Shown here: piece by piece, positions 22,461 through 32,698 of the stretch
How the letters are laid out: each line of letters begins with the position of its first letter
How positions within the stretch are numbered: the first letter of the stretch is position 1
DNA from: Hyaloscypha bicolor E
Lineage: Eukaryota; Ascomycota; Leotiomycetes; Helotiales; Hyaloscyphaceae
Length of the DNA stretch: 64,000 nucleotides
Direction of reading: 5' to 3'
Assembly (NCBI RefSeq): GCF_002865645.1
Contig: NW_020194638.1
Span: 310,001 to 374,000, forward strand
Program-made: the position numbers and the translations under genes
The notes under the pieces: model-generated
What the model was told of the DNA's origin: nothing
Database searches by the model: none
The model's input: only the letters and a program-made list of their open reading frames with translations

Positions 22461-24262
22461 CTAGAAGACATAGCGGAAATTAGGGTTCTCTCTGTCCGTC
22501 AAATCCTCAAAAGCATGAGTATAATTATCGTCCATTGCCTCCTGAATACCGGCCTGCGCCAACTCGTCCTTCTTCCGGTTCTGGCGAAGTAAATGCCAGC
22601 GGAGGAAAAGAATAACAAGCACAAGAAGACCATAGCAGACAAGGTGAACCGTGAAAGCGATGAGATAACGAGGTGCGTTCCACTTCAAGAAGACTTGAGG
22701 ACCTGGAGAGCTTCAATCAGTATATTATCATGGATGGATAGATTTTGGAAGAGCACTCACCAATTGCGTTACCTACTGCCCATGCAACAAAGTTAGTAGC
22801 AACAACTGTTGATTTCTTGGTTTGTCCCGCGATGTTGCGGGATATCATTGAGAGCGACAATGTTTGAGCAGACCAGAACGACAGCGTGATGTAGTAGCTG
22901 ATCAGCAAACCGATTTTCCTTGACATGTCGGTGCTCTGTACTGTCATGAGAACAATGGTGCCGATAAATGAACTAAAAACAGGTCAGTCAAGTCACATGT
23001 GGAGCTGAGGAGACTTACGGGATGACGAAGGCCAACATAACAAGCAAGTTTTGACCTGTCTTCTTGACAAGCCATACAGAACTAAGCAACACGATAATGA
23101 TATATGCACCAAGTACCATGGCAAGCAGTTGAGTCTGAAGCACCGAGAAGTGGAAGCTGGTGATAATAATATTTGCAAATGCGCCCAAGCCACTTGTTGG
23201 CAGTGTGGTAAAGACTGCAATGCCACAGTAGCACCAAGTCTGGAGGTCCATGAATGCTTCAATCATTTGCTCTCTCTTGAATTGCTTGTTCTGCATACCA
23301 GTTTGGTTGGAGCGAACTCGTTCGACCATGAGGTGCTTGTCTTCTTCGGTGAAGCATTTGGCTCGCATGGGGGAGTCGGGCATCCAGAACATGACGAAGG
23401 CGCCCCAGAGGATTGCAATTCCGCCGTAGGTGATAAAGAGAGCTTGCCAGTTCTTAAGGGGTCCATGCTGAAGAAGTGTGAAGCAGTAAGCGAGGAGACC
23501 TCCTACGATTTGCTGAGCTCCGTTCATCATGTACCTAAACATTCGTTAGCGACAGGTATCATCCGGGCCTGAGCGAGAACGTACCAGTACGAGACAGTGG
23601 CAGCCTGTTCGCTTCTGAGATACCACATGCTGGATAGAACCACAAACGAGGGTTGACAACATGCTTCGAAGATACCAAGAAGAGTTCGGACAACCACAAG
23701 ATGAGTAAAGTTCTTGACAGCGGCATGGCACATCAATGTCGCACCCCAGAGCATAATGTTGATTGAGAGGTATTTTGCGATAGGGACTCTCTGAATAATC
23801 CAGTTTGTGGGGAATTCGACAATCAGGATAGCAATGTAGATACACGTCGTCAGCCACGAATACTAGACTCTGTAAGCAAAAGCATGACGTTGAGGTCCAG
23901 GAATGACTTGCCTCCTGGCCAACCAAGTTGGTATACTTCTGAATCCCCATGATGGATGCAAAAGACAAGGTACCTTTGTCCAATGCTTGAAGGAAGTAAG
24001 TAAAGATCATGATAGCCAGCACACGGCGATCGATCAACTTCCTGAGCCGCTTATTGGTGGCCTGGTCAATAACAGTCCTGACTTCGCTAGTATATTTGGC
24101 AACCTCTCCATCGACTTGAGAGAAGTCAGTGTGGTTTTTGCCAGCATATCCACCGGTCTCCATCCGCTCGAGCTGAATTTTCTCGGTATCCGCTGCCTTG
24201 TCAGATGAGTTCTTTCCGTCCTTATAGTAGACCTCCGGTGAGCTGGTGATTTCTGTCGCCAT
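22461..24262 (-). CDS. Dal5-type MFS anion:cation symporter
   Basis: Five exons on the minus strand (24262-23912, 23862-23585, 23534-23019, 22972-22761, 22702-22461) give 532 aa. Family features: the cytosolic N-terminus, RVLAIMIFTYFLQALDKGTLSFASIMG (helix 1), LVGQEYSWLTTCIYIA across the first splice site, TLLGIFEACCQPSF, the ISRNIAGQTKKSTVVATNFVAWAVGNAIGPQ block typical of allantoate/vitamin permeases, and a long acidic C-terminus. The first intron uses a GC donor (GAG|GCAAGT...TCTAG). Dal5 relatives carry allantoate, ureidosuccinate, vitamins, or in plant-degrading fungi various organic acids. Divergence from GH105 and closeness to PL4 suggest uptake of unsaturated uronate products, which is inference from position only. 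Confidence 0.92.
23863..23911 (-). other. GC-AG intron in the Dal5-type transporter
   Basis: The only donor that keeps the frame is GC: the exon ends in CAG GAG and the intron opens GCAAGT, which is the classic strong GC-donor context, and it closes at TCTAG. Splicing yields LVGQE-YSWLTT, the conserved family sequence. The nearby GT (in AAGTCA) breaks the frame with every acceptor. Confidence 0.85.
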
Positions 24263-24904
24263 GGTGAAGACGTGAGAGGAGTTTTCGCGATTTGTTTCTC
24301 AGAGAGATCTGATTGCAGATCAGAGAAGATGATAATCCGATAGAATTCCGAGCACTCGGAAGCGATTGCTTGCTCTTTAGCTTCTCTGAAGTTTCTGGTT
24401 ATGGGACAACCAACCCAGACAGCTCGGGGTCAATTGGCTTCAAAGGACGAAGGCGCACATGATTACTAGCAATCATGCACCGAAAGCCCGAAGCCAAGCC
24501 ATACAGCTGTTGGTGGAATAATCGCCGTCAAACACCTCACCAAGAATGAAAATGGGGGAGCAGCGCCTCTCGTAAAATCCGGTTTGGGGACTCTGATCAA
24601 TTGGTGCGGGGATTGGGATCTGCGAGCCACCTCGGCCGTTCGTTTAAGCTTTACCCAGGGAATGGGGGTCTGTGGAGCCCCGTGGGGTCTTTTCGGTGGA
24701 TTTTGACCCGACCAACGAATCTCTCTCCCGTCAACAGCAAGGCCTCGTCAGCCTCGTCCCGCATTGGACAAGAGGGATTGATTCTTTTGGCGGTCTTATT
24801 TCTTCCTTTCGAATTCAATATTCCTTCAGCTCGATCTTCAACACATTCACTATCTAGCCGACTTGCGCCTCCATCGTTTTGCAACCACACTTCGAGCATT
24901 CAGA
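24263..24904. promoter_or_regulatory. Divergent promoter of MFS transporter and GH105
   Basis: This 642-bp spacer separates the transporter start (24262, minus) from the GH105 start (24905, plus). Shared upstream control is plausible. I see no unambiguous binding motif. Pyrimidine-rich stretches just before the GH105 ATG are typical of fungal 5' leaders. Confidence 0.4.
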
Positions 24905-26020
24905 ATGCCCACCACGTTCGAGGGGATCGATGCCGCAAAAATGCACGAAGCAATCAAGCTACTCACGAACAACCTTGTAAATATTACCGACACGACTGGC
25001 GAGTTCCTCCTTACTCTTCCCGATGGCCGAGTGATCGATACAAAAGGGTGGAACGATTGGGAATGGACACACGGGGTTGGCCTTTATGGGCTCTACAAAT
25101 ACTACTCCCTAACAGGAGATGCCCCCACGCTCAAAATCGTTGAGGATTGGTTTCGTGATCGATTTGCGGCAGGTGGTACGACGAAGAATATCAACACGAT
25201 GGCAGCGTTCCTGACACTTGCATATGTCTACGAGGAGACGGGGAACCAGGCATACCTGCCGTGGTTGGACTCCTGGGCTGAGTGGGCGATGTATGATCTG
25301 GAGAGGACGGATTACGGTGGCATGCAGCATGTTACGTATCTGACACCGAATACGCAGCAGCTATGGGACGACACGCTGATGATGACTGTGCTGCCTCTGG
25401 CGAAGATTGGAAAGATTCTCGGGAGGCCGCATTATGTCGAGGAAGCCAAGAGACAATTTCTGCTGCATATCAAATATCTGTTTGATCCTCAGACTGGTTT
25501 GTTCTTCCATGGCTGGACGTTCGAGAATGGCGGGCATAACTTTGCGCGGGCGAGATGGGCGAGGGGAAATTCGTGGCTTACGATCGTGATCCCCGAGTTT
25601 ATCGAGCTGCTAGACTTGCATGACCGGGACCCAATACGAATACACTTGATTGATACTTTGGAGGCGCAATGTCGGGCATTGAAGAAGTACCAGGACCAGT
25701 CAGGGCTGTGGAGAACTCTGTTAGATCACAGCGATGAAGGTTCGTATGTCGAGGCATCGGCGACCGCTGGTTTTGCATTTGGTGTGTTGATGGCGTTGAG
25801 GAAGAGGTATATTGGGAAGGAATATGAGGAGATGGCAATCAAGGCAGTGAAAGCGGTGATAGCTCAGATAGATGAGAAGGGCGAGCTTCAGAACACAAGT
25901 TTTGGTACAGGTATGGGTGATTCTTTGCAATTCTACAAGGATATTCCCAGGACGAGCATGCCTTACGGTCAAGCAATGGCCATAATGGCGCTCGGAGAAT
26001 TGTTGCGGAAGTTCATATGA
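24905..26020 (+). CDS. GH105 unsaturated rhamnogalacturonyl hydrolase
   Basis: A single exon of 371 aa starts at the first ATG (MPTTFEGIDAAKM). GH88/GH105 signatures are clear: GWNDWEWTHGVGLYGL, NINTMAAFLTLAYVYE, QQLWDDTLMMTVLPLAKIG (its Asp is the expected catalytic acid/base position), HGWTFENGGHNFARARWARGNSWL and the late GSYVEASATAGFAFG. No signal peptide is visible, so it probably works in the cytosol on imported products. GH105 enzymes remove the unsaturated galacturonyl residue that PL4-type lyases leave on rhamnogalacturonan oligosaccharides. That matches the convergent PL4 gene downstream. The lack of introns contrasts with its neighbours. Confidence 0.95.
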   Translation: MPTTFEGIDAAKMHEAIKLLTNNLVNITDTTGEFLLTLPDGRVIDTKGWNDWEWTHGVGLYGLYKYYSLTGDAPTLKIVEDWFRDRFAAGGTTKNINTMAAFLTLAYVYEETGNQAYLPWLDSWAEWAMYDLERTDYGGMQHVTYLTPNTQQLWDDTLMMTVLPLAKIGKILGRPHYVEEAKRQFLLHIKYLFDPQTGLFFHGWTFENGGHNFARARWARGNSWLTIVIPEFIELLDLHDRDPIRIHLIDTLEAQCRALKKYQDQSGLWRTLLDHSDEGSYVEASATAGFAFGVLMALRKRYIGKEYEEMAIKAVKAVIAQIDEKGELQNTSFGTGMGDSLQFYKDIPRTSMPYGQAMAIMALGELLRKFI

Positions 26021-26276
26021 AGTCTACATCCGATGAAGCAATTTCAAGCCCTCGATTCGCTCTTAAGCTGCGTTTAACGTTGATTCTGATCTTTCTTCTT
26101 ATTGTTAGGGTTACTTTCATTTTTTAATCTACACAGAGTTCAGTATTTCGTCTCTCGTTTCACCTGTCCGAGCAAACTACCAGCTATTCAACCTCCAGTC
26201 GCAATGAATCGTACTGGACATACGTCGTCTGAGGAAGGATCGCACTCTCATAATCCGTAGCATTCGCCGGCAGACT
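26021..26276. other. Intergenic plus relic of the former PL4 3' end
   Basis: On the minus strand 26271-26187 still encodes 28 residues that continue the PL4 protein in frame from before the LTR insertion, followed by a TAG at 26186-26184. The coding relic begins PANATDYESAIL and ends YDSLRLEVE. It is now separated from PL4 by the LTR. Confidence 0.85.
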
Positions 26277-26604
26277 TGTTGAATTGGTACTAGCTTACTA
26301 ATCCTTCCAGTACCAGGTTCAACTACTAATATTAGCTTCGCCACTCTCATTTATAATGGTTTACCATGGAAGCCTATGGAATAGCTCACTATGGAAGCTC
26401 AGGGAACGCTCACTAATATATATGAGTCATCTGATTTATAATAATACTGGAGGAAATCGCCACCCACTAGTGGGTATATAAGAACTGTACTTTAGATTCC
26501 CTCCTCTCCTTTTTTACTCTTCACTCTACTGTATCTAGTCATTTTACAGATTGTCAACCTCCAATATATCGATTTATCATCAATATATCGATCACTTTTC
26601 AATA
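26277..26604 (+). mobile_element. Solo LTR, copy A
   Basis: A 328-bp repeat starts TGTTGAATTGGTAC and ends ACTTTTCAATA. It is flanked by the 5-bp direct repeat AGACT at 26272-26276 and 26605-26609. The termini TGTTGAA and TTCAATA are imperfect inverse copies. A TATATAAG box lies near 26473, as in an LTR promoter. A related copy (start and end blocks clearly alike, middle diverged) lies at 33371-33719 on the other strand. No internal retroelement region is present, so this is a solo LTR left by recombination. It interrupts the last exon of PL4. Confidence 0.88.
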
Positions 26605-28729
26605 AGACTCAAAACAATCTCATTCGTCCCATTAACAAAGAATTTCGGATCAAAAGTGAACTTGTTCGCAATGTTGTAGCAAATGACAGCCGATCTCACT
26701 GCACATGAACTGCTGTGGTAATACCTAGGCCTCAATCAGCAGGTGTTCAGCACGGAAGGGGATAAACTTACGGGATAACCCAAGGCTCCAACTCATGCCC
26801 ATTTACCACCACCGTATATGGCAAATTTGCATACGGTTCCGAGGCATTGAAGACATCTGTATTCCCCGCCGCGGTCTTCGCACCCGCGAGCTGCACCGTG
26901 AAAGTCGCCTTTCTTTTTTTGGCAAAAGCGCTCTGATCCATATCCCAAAGTATCATCCAGTTATTGACATTGTCGTGATACGGTTTCGGACGTAAAGAGT
27001 TGGCATAACCACCAAACACACTCCAATGCACATAATTCAGGTCTTCGGCCTCCTTGCTCTCACCGACACGGTACACAACTCCGTTGGGGAAGTCGGTCGG
27101 GAAGTCGTACACAGCCCAGTAGATACGATATTGAGATGGATGGAGAGGGTGTGTTTCGTCGGGTGCATAGCCATGGCGGTACTCCCCACTACTTTTATCT
27201 GGTGTCCCGATCCTCCATATTTCCGTCCCGGCGTTCTCTTCTCTCCATCGCGTGTGGGTGGTATGCACTTCCCCGGAAATAACTTCGACATCATCTTGCA
27301 CATATTGCCCGAATATGCCCTCTGCGTATACAGTGAGACGGTATGTCCCTGCTTTCACGGCGGGGATCGAGACATCTCCCGTTGAGGGGTCGATGTCGCC
27401 CCAGTATTGGTACGCGGTCGCGTCGAGAACGTTGTCTTGGAAGTCGACGCCGCTTTGGGCAAGGACTGCGAGGGGTTTGATTGCGCCGGCTGGGAGATCG
27501 ACATGTCCTTTCCAGATTGTGCGGCCGGAGGAGGGGACATAGTTCGGGATATATTTGGCAATGGAGTCGTAGAAGGCCGTGTTCCAAGTGGGAGAGTAGA
27601 ATTGGAGGGCGTCCTGGCGAAGAGCTTCCATGGACGTTGTTTTGCTTCCTTTGTTGAAGTAGTAGTATTGCTGATATTCGTCAGAGCTGTATATAAGAAC
27701 AAATGTTGGAAGCGAGAACTTGCAGGTCCAAAGGTGCGGTCAAACCCGTCAGTGATGTTTGGTGTTCCATCACCGTGATGATTTGATACTGAGCAATTAG
27801 TGAAGAACTAACTTCAGGGGGAGAACATGCTAACCAATATAGTTGTACACAATACCATCAACGATGAGGTCCGAATGCAAAGGTCCTCCAAAATACGTAT
27901 CTTTCGTATTCATTACCAGCCAGGCTCCAAATGTAGAATTATCATCACTCGTCGTCCCATCTGAATACATACCATGCACATCATGATTTCTCCAAGTATC
28001 TTGAAAAGTGTATTTGGTGAAATAAGACGCTTCTTGTTGAACAAAGGGGTCATGAGGAGTGTTTCCAAGATACCAAGTGGCATCTTCAACCACCACTTCA
28101 TGGCTGGTGGCGTTCTTGGAAGGCAAAGGCGCGTATTGTTCAGAATTGGTGATCAGATGAGTCCAAAGAGGTGTGTTTGGTCGAAACAAGGTTCTGAATT
28201 CTTGAAGATTCCTGAGAAAAGGAGTAGTTTTGTTGTAATATGCGAGACGACTGAAAGTATGTAGACCGGTTTCGCCGTCCCTGAGAAACCAGTACTGTTC
28301 CAAGGTTTGCCCAGTCGGAGGATAGGTTTCACTCATCACAATACCCCCATAAGCAGTTTCGGTCGAATCGATGCCGCTGAATAGTTGATACTTTGGGTTG
28401 ATGGAACCTGGAGTGTAACTTCCTGAAGGAATGCAGTAGCAGTCGAGATAGGGGCCGATACCACTGTTTCCAGATCCCGTTGCTCCACCTGGGGTTGGCA
28501 TCACGTAGTTGAGAGACCCCAAAAGGTCTTGTCCATTTAATGAGAGCGCATAGATGGCGCCAGTTGACTTATTTACTGCTGCGAAAAAGCGGCCGTTGTC
28601 GAGGATCAATTGCTTGCTATCCTGCGTGGCATTGAGAAAGCCGCTGACGGAGACTGAAAAAACTGAAAATAATAAGACTATTTGAACAAAAATCCTTGAG
28701 ATCGAAAGCAGCAGCGAAGAGGAAGCCAT
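26592..28729 (-). CDS. PL4 rhamnogalacturonan lyase, C-terminus altered by LTR
   Basis: Four exons (28729-27835, 27788-27724, 27670-26772, 26724-26592) give 663 aa. I took the ATG at 28729, followed by a signal peptide (FVQIVLLFSVFSVSVSG), so the enzyme is secreted. PL4 features: LILDNGRFFAAVNKSTGAI, GIGPYLDCYCIPSGSYTPG, NLQEFRTLFRPN, VSNHHGDGTPNITDGFDRTFGP and the middle domain with KPLAVLAQSGVDFQDN. Near the C-terminus GTNEIVLSL is followed by only Ile-Glu-Lys and a stop, and these last codons lie inside solo LTR copy A; 28 further conserved residues are stranded beyond it. The intron at 27671-27723 is GC-AG. PL4 cleaves the rhamnogalacturonan-I backbone by beta-elimination. Activity of the shortened C-terminal sandwich is uncertain. 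Confidence 0.93.
27671..27723 (-). other. GC-AG intron in the PL4 gene
   Basis: The exon ends with ...FGP and the intron starts GCAAGT and ends ATCAG. Splicing gives FGP-QYYYFNKG, the conserved PL4 sequence. The alternative GT two codons downstream breaks the frame. Confidence 0.82.
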
Positions 28730-29958
28730 CTTGACTTTGAAACTAAGTCCTCCGTAGCAGGTATTCAACTTTGCGAATTTCACGAGAACCTCTTCTTATA
28801 CGAACAGGCTCAATGAAAGCACCTGCACCCTGCTTGGATTCTCATACTTTCGGGACTAACGGCGCCATAGCCATGGACGATTCAGGGAGAGCTACAGCAT
28901 TACCTTTCCCGTTCCTGAAATCAACGCACCGACGAGGCTGGGATTGCGGGGCTAGTGCTCACTTCCCCACAGCCTTTCTCGGTCGTCAATACCACGAAGG
29001 CTGAATTTCCGGCGAACATTAAGTTTATAGACGAAAGACGGAGTCGGGAGGCTGTATCCGATGGAATGATTGGGGAGGTATGCGGGGTGATGTCTTTTAA
29101 TTGGTGGGAATTTGAGACCGAGCCGACCCGTATGCACCCCACAATTTTGCTCACTAGGTCTTCGGCCCAAAGATGTTACTCATTAGCAAATGCCAATTAA
29201 AAACGTTGGGTTGCATTGATTTGAGCTCAGCATTTTTTCAGAGTTCAAAAGACACTTACAGACGTAGCTACGACATGACGAAATTTCCGACACAGGGATT
29301 GAGTACCTGAAAGAATGTTTCCAGGAAACGCGACGACACTTTGATCTCTCTCTGGGATTAATGGGCATAAGGGACATCGTCTTTTTAATCTTCTATCGAG
29401 GGTCGTGAACAATTGTGTATTAGTAGTTCTAAATCTGTTTTTCTCGTCCCAGCTTGGAGTTACCAAAGGCCGCACTGCCTGCTCCTTAAGCTTCCTATCT
29501 ACAAATGGCACATGGCTACCAATAAATGAGTGTACATTTGAAGCATGGTTAATGTTAGACGTAGGCTATTTCGTCTACATTCTAAGTGGAATGCTGCTTG
29601 ACTGATAATGGTGCATATTTCCCATCCTACTGGTACAAGGCCTTCCGCCACCTTGCTCACCTCGAATTCGCAGCGCCATCTTCAACCGGTGTTGCTTGAT
29701 TCACGGAGAAGACAGAAAAATTTGTCCCGCAGATAGGGATGAATTCTGCACCTGCACTGTTTGGGCTCCCGGTCTTTGCGAAAGTGGCCAAGTAAGTCTG
29801 CAGTTCCAAAGCTAATGACTAGTTCACTGGAAACCCGGAAGCGCTGATGGTATCCAGTCTATTGTGATACGCGTAGGGAATGTAGTTCCCGTGTCAGCCC
29901 GGCGAGATGTCAAAGTAGTAAGCATGCACAGTGGATTGAAGTGCAAGGTCCATATAAC
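28730..29958. other. Upstream region of PL4 and intergenic DNA
   Basis: This holds the PL4 promoter and about 1 kb without recognisable genes. Short open stretches at 28921-29200 (both strands) and 29245-29605 have no family motifs. Confidence 0.45.
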
Positions 29959-30438
29959 CTATACTGAAACGAACCACGAATCATCAATGGCGGCCAGCGT
30001 GTGTTGCAACTGAGTTGTCCAAGGATAGCTTCCGTTGTAGATAGCAGGGTAGAGTGCCCCGTCGATGTAAGCGATTATTTCGTTGGAGGCATTTAGCAAG
30101 ATCAGCCTGAGTGAGCCGGCATACTCGTCGTTATCGGTTATGAGAGGTGATGCGAATAGATAGGCTTCTTTTGCGCTTGTGGGCAGTCATGAGTTGAGCC
30201 TACTGATCGAATATGCCCTCACACAGAAGCACACCGGGAGGATCAGGCACAAAGGACCAATCAACCGATAACCTCCAAGTGAAAGAGCCCCAATAGGAGC
30301 CGGCTATGGTTATGGTTCTCCGATTCACATTCCAATCTGGAGTTGGGTCGACACAAATATGGATAGCACCAAGCGTTTCAAGAATGCCCTGGAATCTCAA
30401 TCTGATAATGAGCTCATGAGTTAAAAGAAATTGTGGTC
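29959..30438 (-). pseudogene. Decayed gene remnant, unknown family
   Basis: Two minus-strand blocks read like protein but are in different frames. Block one (about 30438-30200) includes LIIRLRFQGILETLGAIHIC and GSYWGSFTWRLSVDWSFVPDPPG before a stop. Block two (about 30190-29959) includes LFASPLITDNDEYAGSLRLI and YPAIYNGSYPWTTQLQHTLA before a TAG. Composition is coding-like, yet no start, splice site or family could be recognised. It is most simply a frameshifted relic. Confidence 0.35.
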
Positions 30439-31004
30439 CTTAATCAACCGGAGTGAGTTGCGTGCCTCCCATTATCTGGTCTTTTATGAAAGAATTGTTA
30501 CAGGCCCAAAGGATATCAATAATGTGAAACTCGCTCCCTTGGGTTCTCTCGCTAAACTAGAATTAGGGGTTCTGCCCCCACCCTCAACTCGTGAAATCGG
30601 ATGTACCGGTCGGATGAATGTAATGCTTTATGTCCGAAAGATGAAATTGGCATGAAACAATAAAGATGTGAGATTGGGCTTCCTAAAGGGGACTAGCTCC
30701 CCCAGCCACCCCCTTTTAGCTTCTAGAGACCTCCTCCGTAGAGTCTAGCCAGACAAACACTCAATGATAAAATAACTCCTGATCTGATTGGCACTAATCG
30801 TAGATCATCCCGTTTTTAGCTGCATACAGTAGTCTGCATATCGGACCCATAAACGAATCATTTCTCTGCTGACAATTGGCTGACTCTAGCCGCTGCAGTT
30901 AGGCTTCGGGCTAGGCGGGGATATATCTCCAGGTCCCTCATCTTGCCGCATCTTCCATCACTTCAACTATCGCAACGATATTTTCGGGAGATTCAGCAAC
31001 CACA
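30439..31004. other. Intergenic, no gene seen
   Basis: This is the 5' flank of the alpha/beta hydrolase gene. The short frame at 30431-30655 shows no motif. Confidence 0.45.
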
Positions 31005-32231
31005 ATGAGCGGCACGAACTTTATTGTGAAGGAACATATCGTTCCATGCCACCACATTCGTGAAGAGCTTATCACCTCTTCCCCCGATGATCCCTCTTGG
31101 CAAATGCAGGCTAAACAGTACATACCTAGAAATAACTTTTCACCAAAAGAAGGCGACATAACAATAATCAGCTCGCACGCCAATGGGTTCCCAATGGTGA
31201 GCACTCATCTCAATAACAATTTCCCCTCTAACAACCGACAGGAGCTCTATGAACCATTCTGGGATGATCTACTCGCTGCCCTTAATACTAAAAGCCTGAA
31301 AATCCGCAACATCTTCATCATAACACACCCACATCTTTCCCCCTCCTCCCTGAACCCTGAGCTCGTCAAAGACGGATCCCGATTAGGGGACGCAGCACGG
31401 GACTTGCTCTCACTAGTGAACCAATTTCGACACACAATTCTCCATCCAATCATGGGAATTGGTCATTCAATCGGTGCAAGCCAACTTGTCTCTCTCTCAC
31501 TGATGCATCCATCGCTCTTCACTTCACTTGTCTTAATTGAGCCAATCATCACGGATATTCCAAGTGAAGCCGGTGTTGAAAAGCTAGCTATGGCTGCGAT
31601 ACGGAGGAGGAGGGATTGGAAGACTCGAGTTGAAGCGGAGGAGTACTTCAGGAAAGTGTGGAGCAAGTGGGATGCAAGGGCTAGAGAAAGGTGGAACGCG
31701 AGTGCGCTGATTCCTTGTGATGCGAAATTTGTACACGAAAAGACAGAATTGGCGTGGGATAGGTTGCAAGAGCTGGACGCTTATATGGATACGTCCGAAT
31801 TATGGGCTGGCGCTGTTGGTGCAAGTTTGGCGACTGGGAAAGGAAGTGCCGCGTGGATACCGTTTCCACCGCAGATCTGGGAGAGGTTGAAGGATCTCGC
31901 GGTTCATACCGTTTTCGTTTGTGGCAGTCAGAGTGAACAACATGCGGAGAGAACGAGAAAACATTGGAGAGATTTCACTGGGACCAACGAGAAGTTTTGG
32001 CCGAGAGGTTTTCAGAGGAAGGTCGAACTTCACGAGATGGTGGCGGTGGGGCATCTCGTGCCAATGGAGGCGGCAAGCAAGTGTGCTGAGCTTGTAGGAG
32101 TATGGATAGACGAAGAGATGAAAATGTGGCGGAAAGATTGGGATAAGAATCGACGATGGAGGCATATGAGTGAGAAGGACAAATGCGAAGCTGTTGCGAG
32201 TTGGATGACCGGATTAAAATCGCGGATATAA
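31005..32231 (+). CDS. Alpha/beta hydrolase, LPX1-like
   Basis: Exons 31005-31196 and 31242-32231 give 393 aa. The 45-nt intron is also open, but removing it yields HANGFPMELYEPFW, the conserved family block. The fold is recognised from HANGFP (oxyanion region), an HPHLSPSSLN loop, GIGHSIGASQLVSLSLMHP with the nucleophile Ser, VLIEPII, FVCGSQSE and a late VGHLVPMEAASKCAEL carrying the catalytic His. The family includes the yeast peroxisomal lipase LPX1 and hydrolases found in some secondary-metabolite clusters. The last residues are Lys-Ser-Arg-Ile, not a clear peroxisomal SKL signal. Substrate is unknown. Confidence 0.88.
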   Translation: MSGTNFIVKEHIVPCHHIREELITSSPDDPSWQMQAKQYIPRNNFSPKEGDITIISSHANGFPMVSTHLNNNFPSNNRQELYEPFWDDLLAALNTKSLKIRNIFIITHPHLSPSSLNPELVKDGSRLGDAARDLLSLVNQFRHTILHPIMGIGHSIGASQLVSLSLMHPSLFTSLVLIEPIITDIPSEAGVEKLAMAAIRRRRDWKTRVEAEEYFRKVWSKWDARARERWNASALIPCDAKFVHEKTELAWDRLQELDAYMDTSELWAGAVGASLATGKGSAAWIPFPPQIWERLKDLAVHTVFVCGSQSEQHAERTRKHWRDFTGTNEKFWPRGFQRKVELHEMVAVGHLVPMEAASKCAELVGVWIDEEMKMWRKDWDKNRRWRHMSEKDKCEAVASWMTGLKSRI

Positions 32232-32698
32232 TAGCAAAATAGAGCAAGACGTGAAATTCTAAGAGGCAATGCGTATGCAGCCAAAAGGCTTCAAAGGCTT
32301 TCTCTGCTCGTGTTGGCGGGAGCAGGGTCGGAAATTCGGAATCAGCCTTCAAACAATCCAAATCGTTTCCTTCTTCTCCCGCCACTCAGGACTTGTAGCC
32401 TCATTGTCCATGAAACACCTATCCCACCGGTCCCACATCTGGGGTATCATTTCTGGACTAACGTTACTGCCTAAACGGAATCTGGTGTCATCCAGTTTGT
32501 TGCCAAGGAGTAGACATGAAGTTACTCGCATCTTCTCCAGCCGGATACAGGCCGCTCATCAACTTTTCGGAGAGTATTTCTCTGAGCCTCACGACTCATT
32601 CTAGTCGTGTAGAATAATTTATGTCCATCAGGTATGCCGCCCTGACTTGTCAGGCACTCCTATGATAGAATATTCAATAATTTCTATACGAAGTCCCT
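32232..32698. other. Intergenic between hydrolase and HET pseudogene
   Basis: No gene is seen. The convergent 3' flanks of the hydrolase and the HET relic meet here. Confidence 0.45.

Noticed and set aside
31975..32385. Long minus-strand frames opposite the alpha/beta hydrolase
   Set aside because: They are antisense shadows of a gene with clear catalytic motifs.
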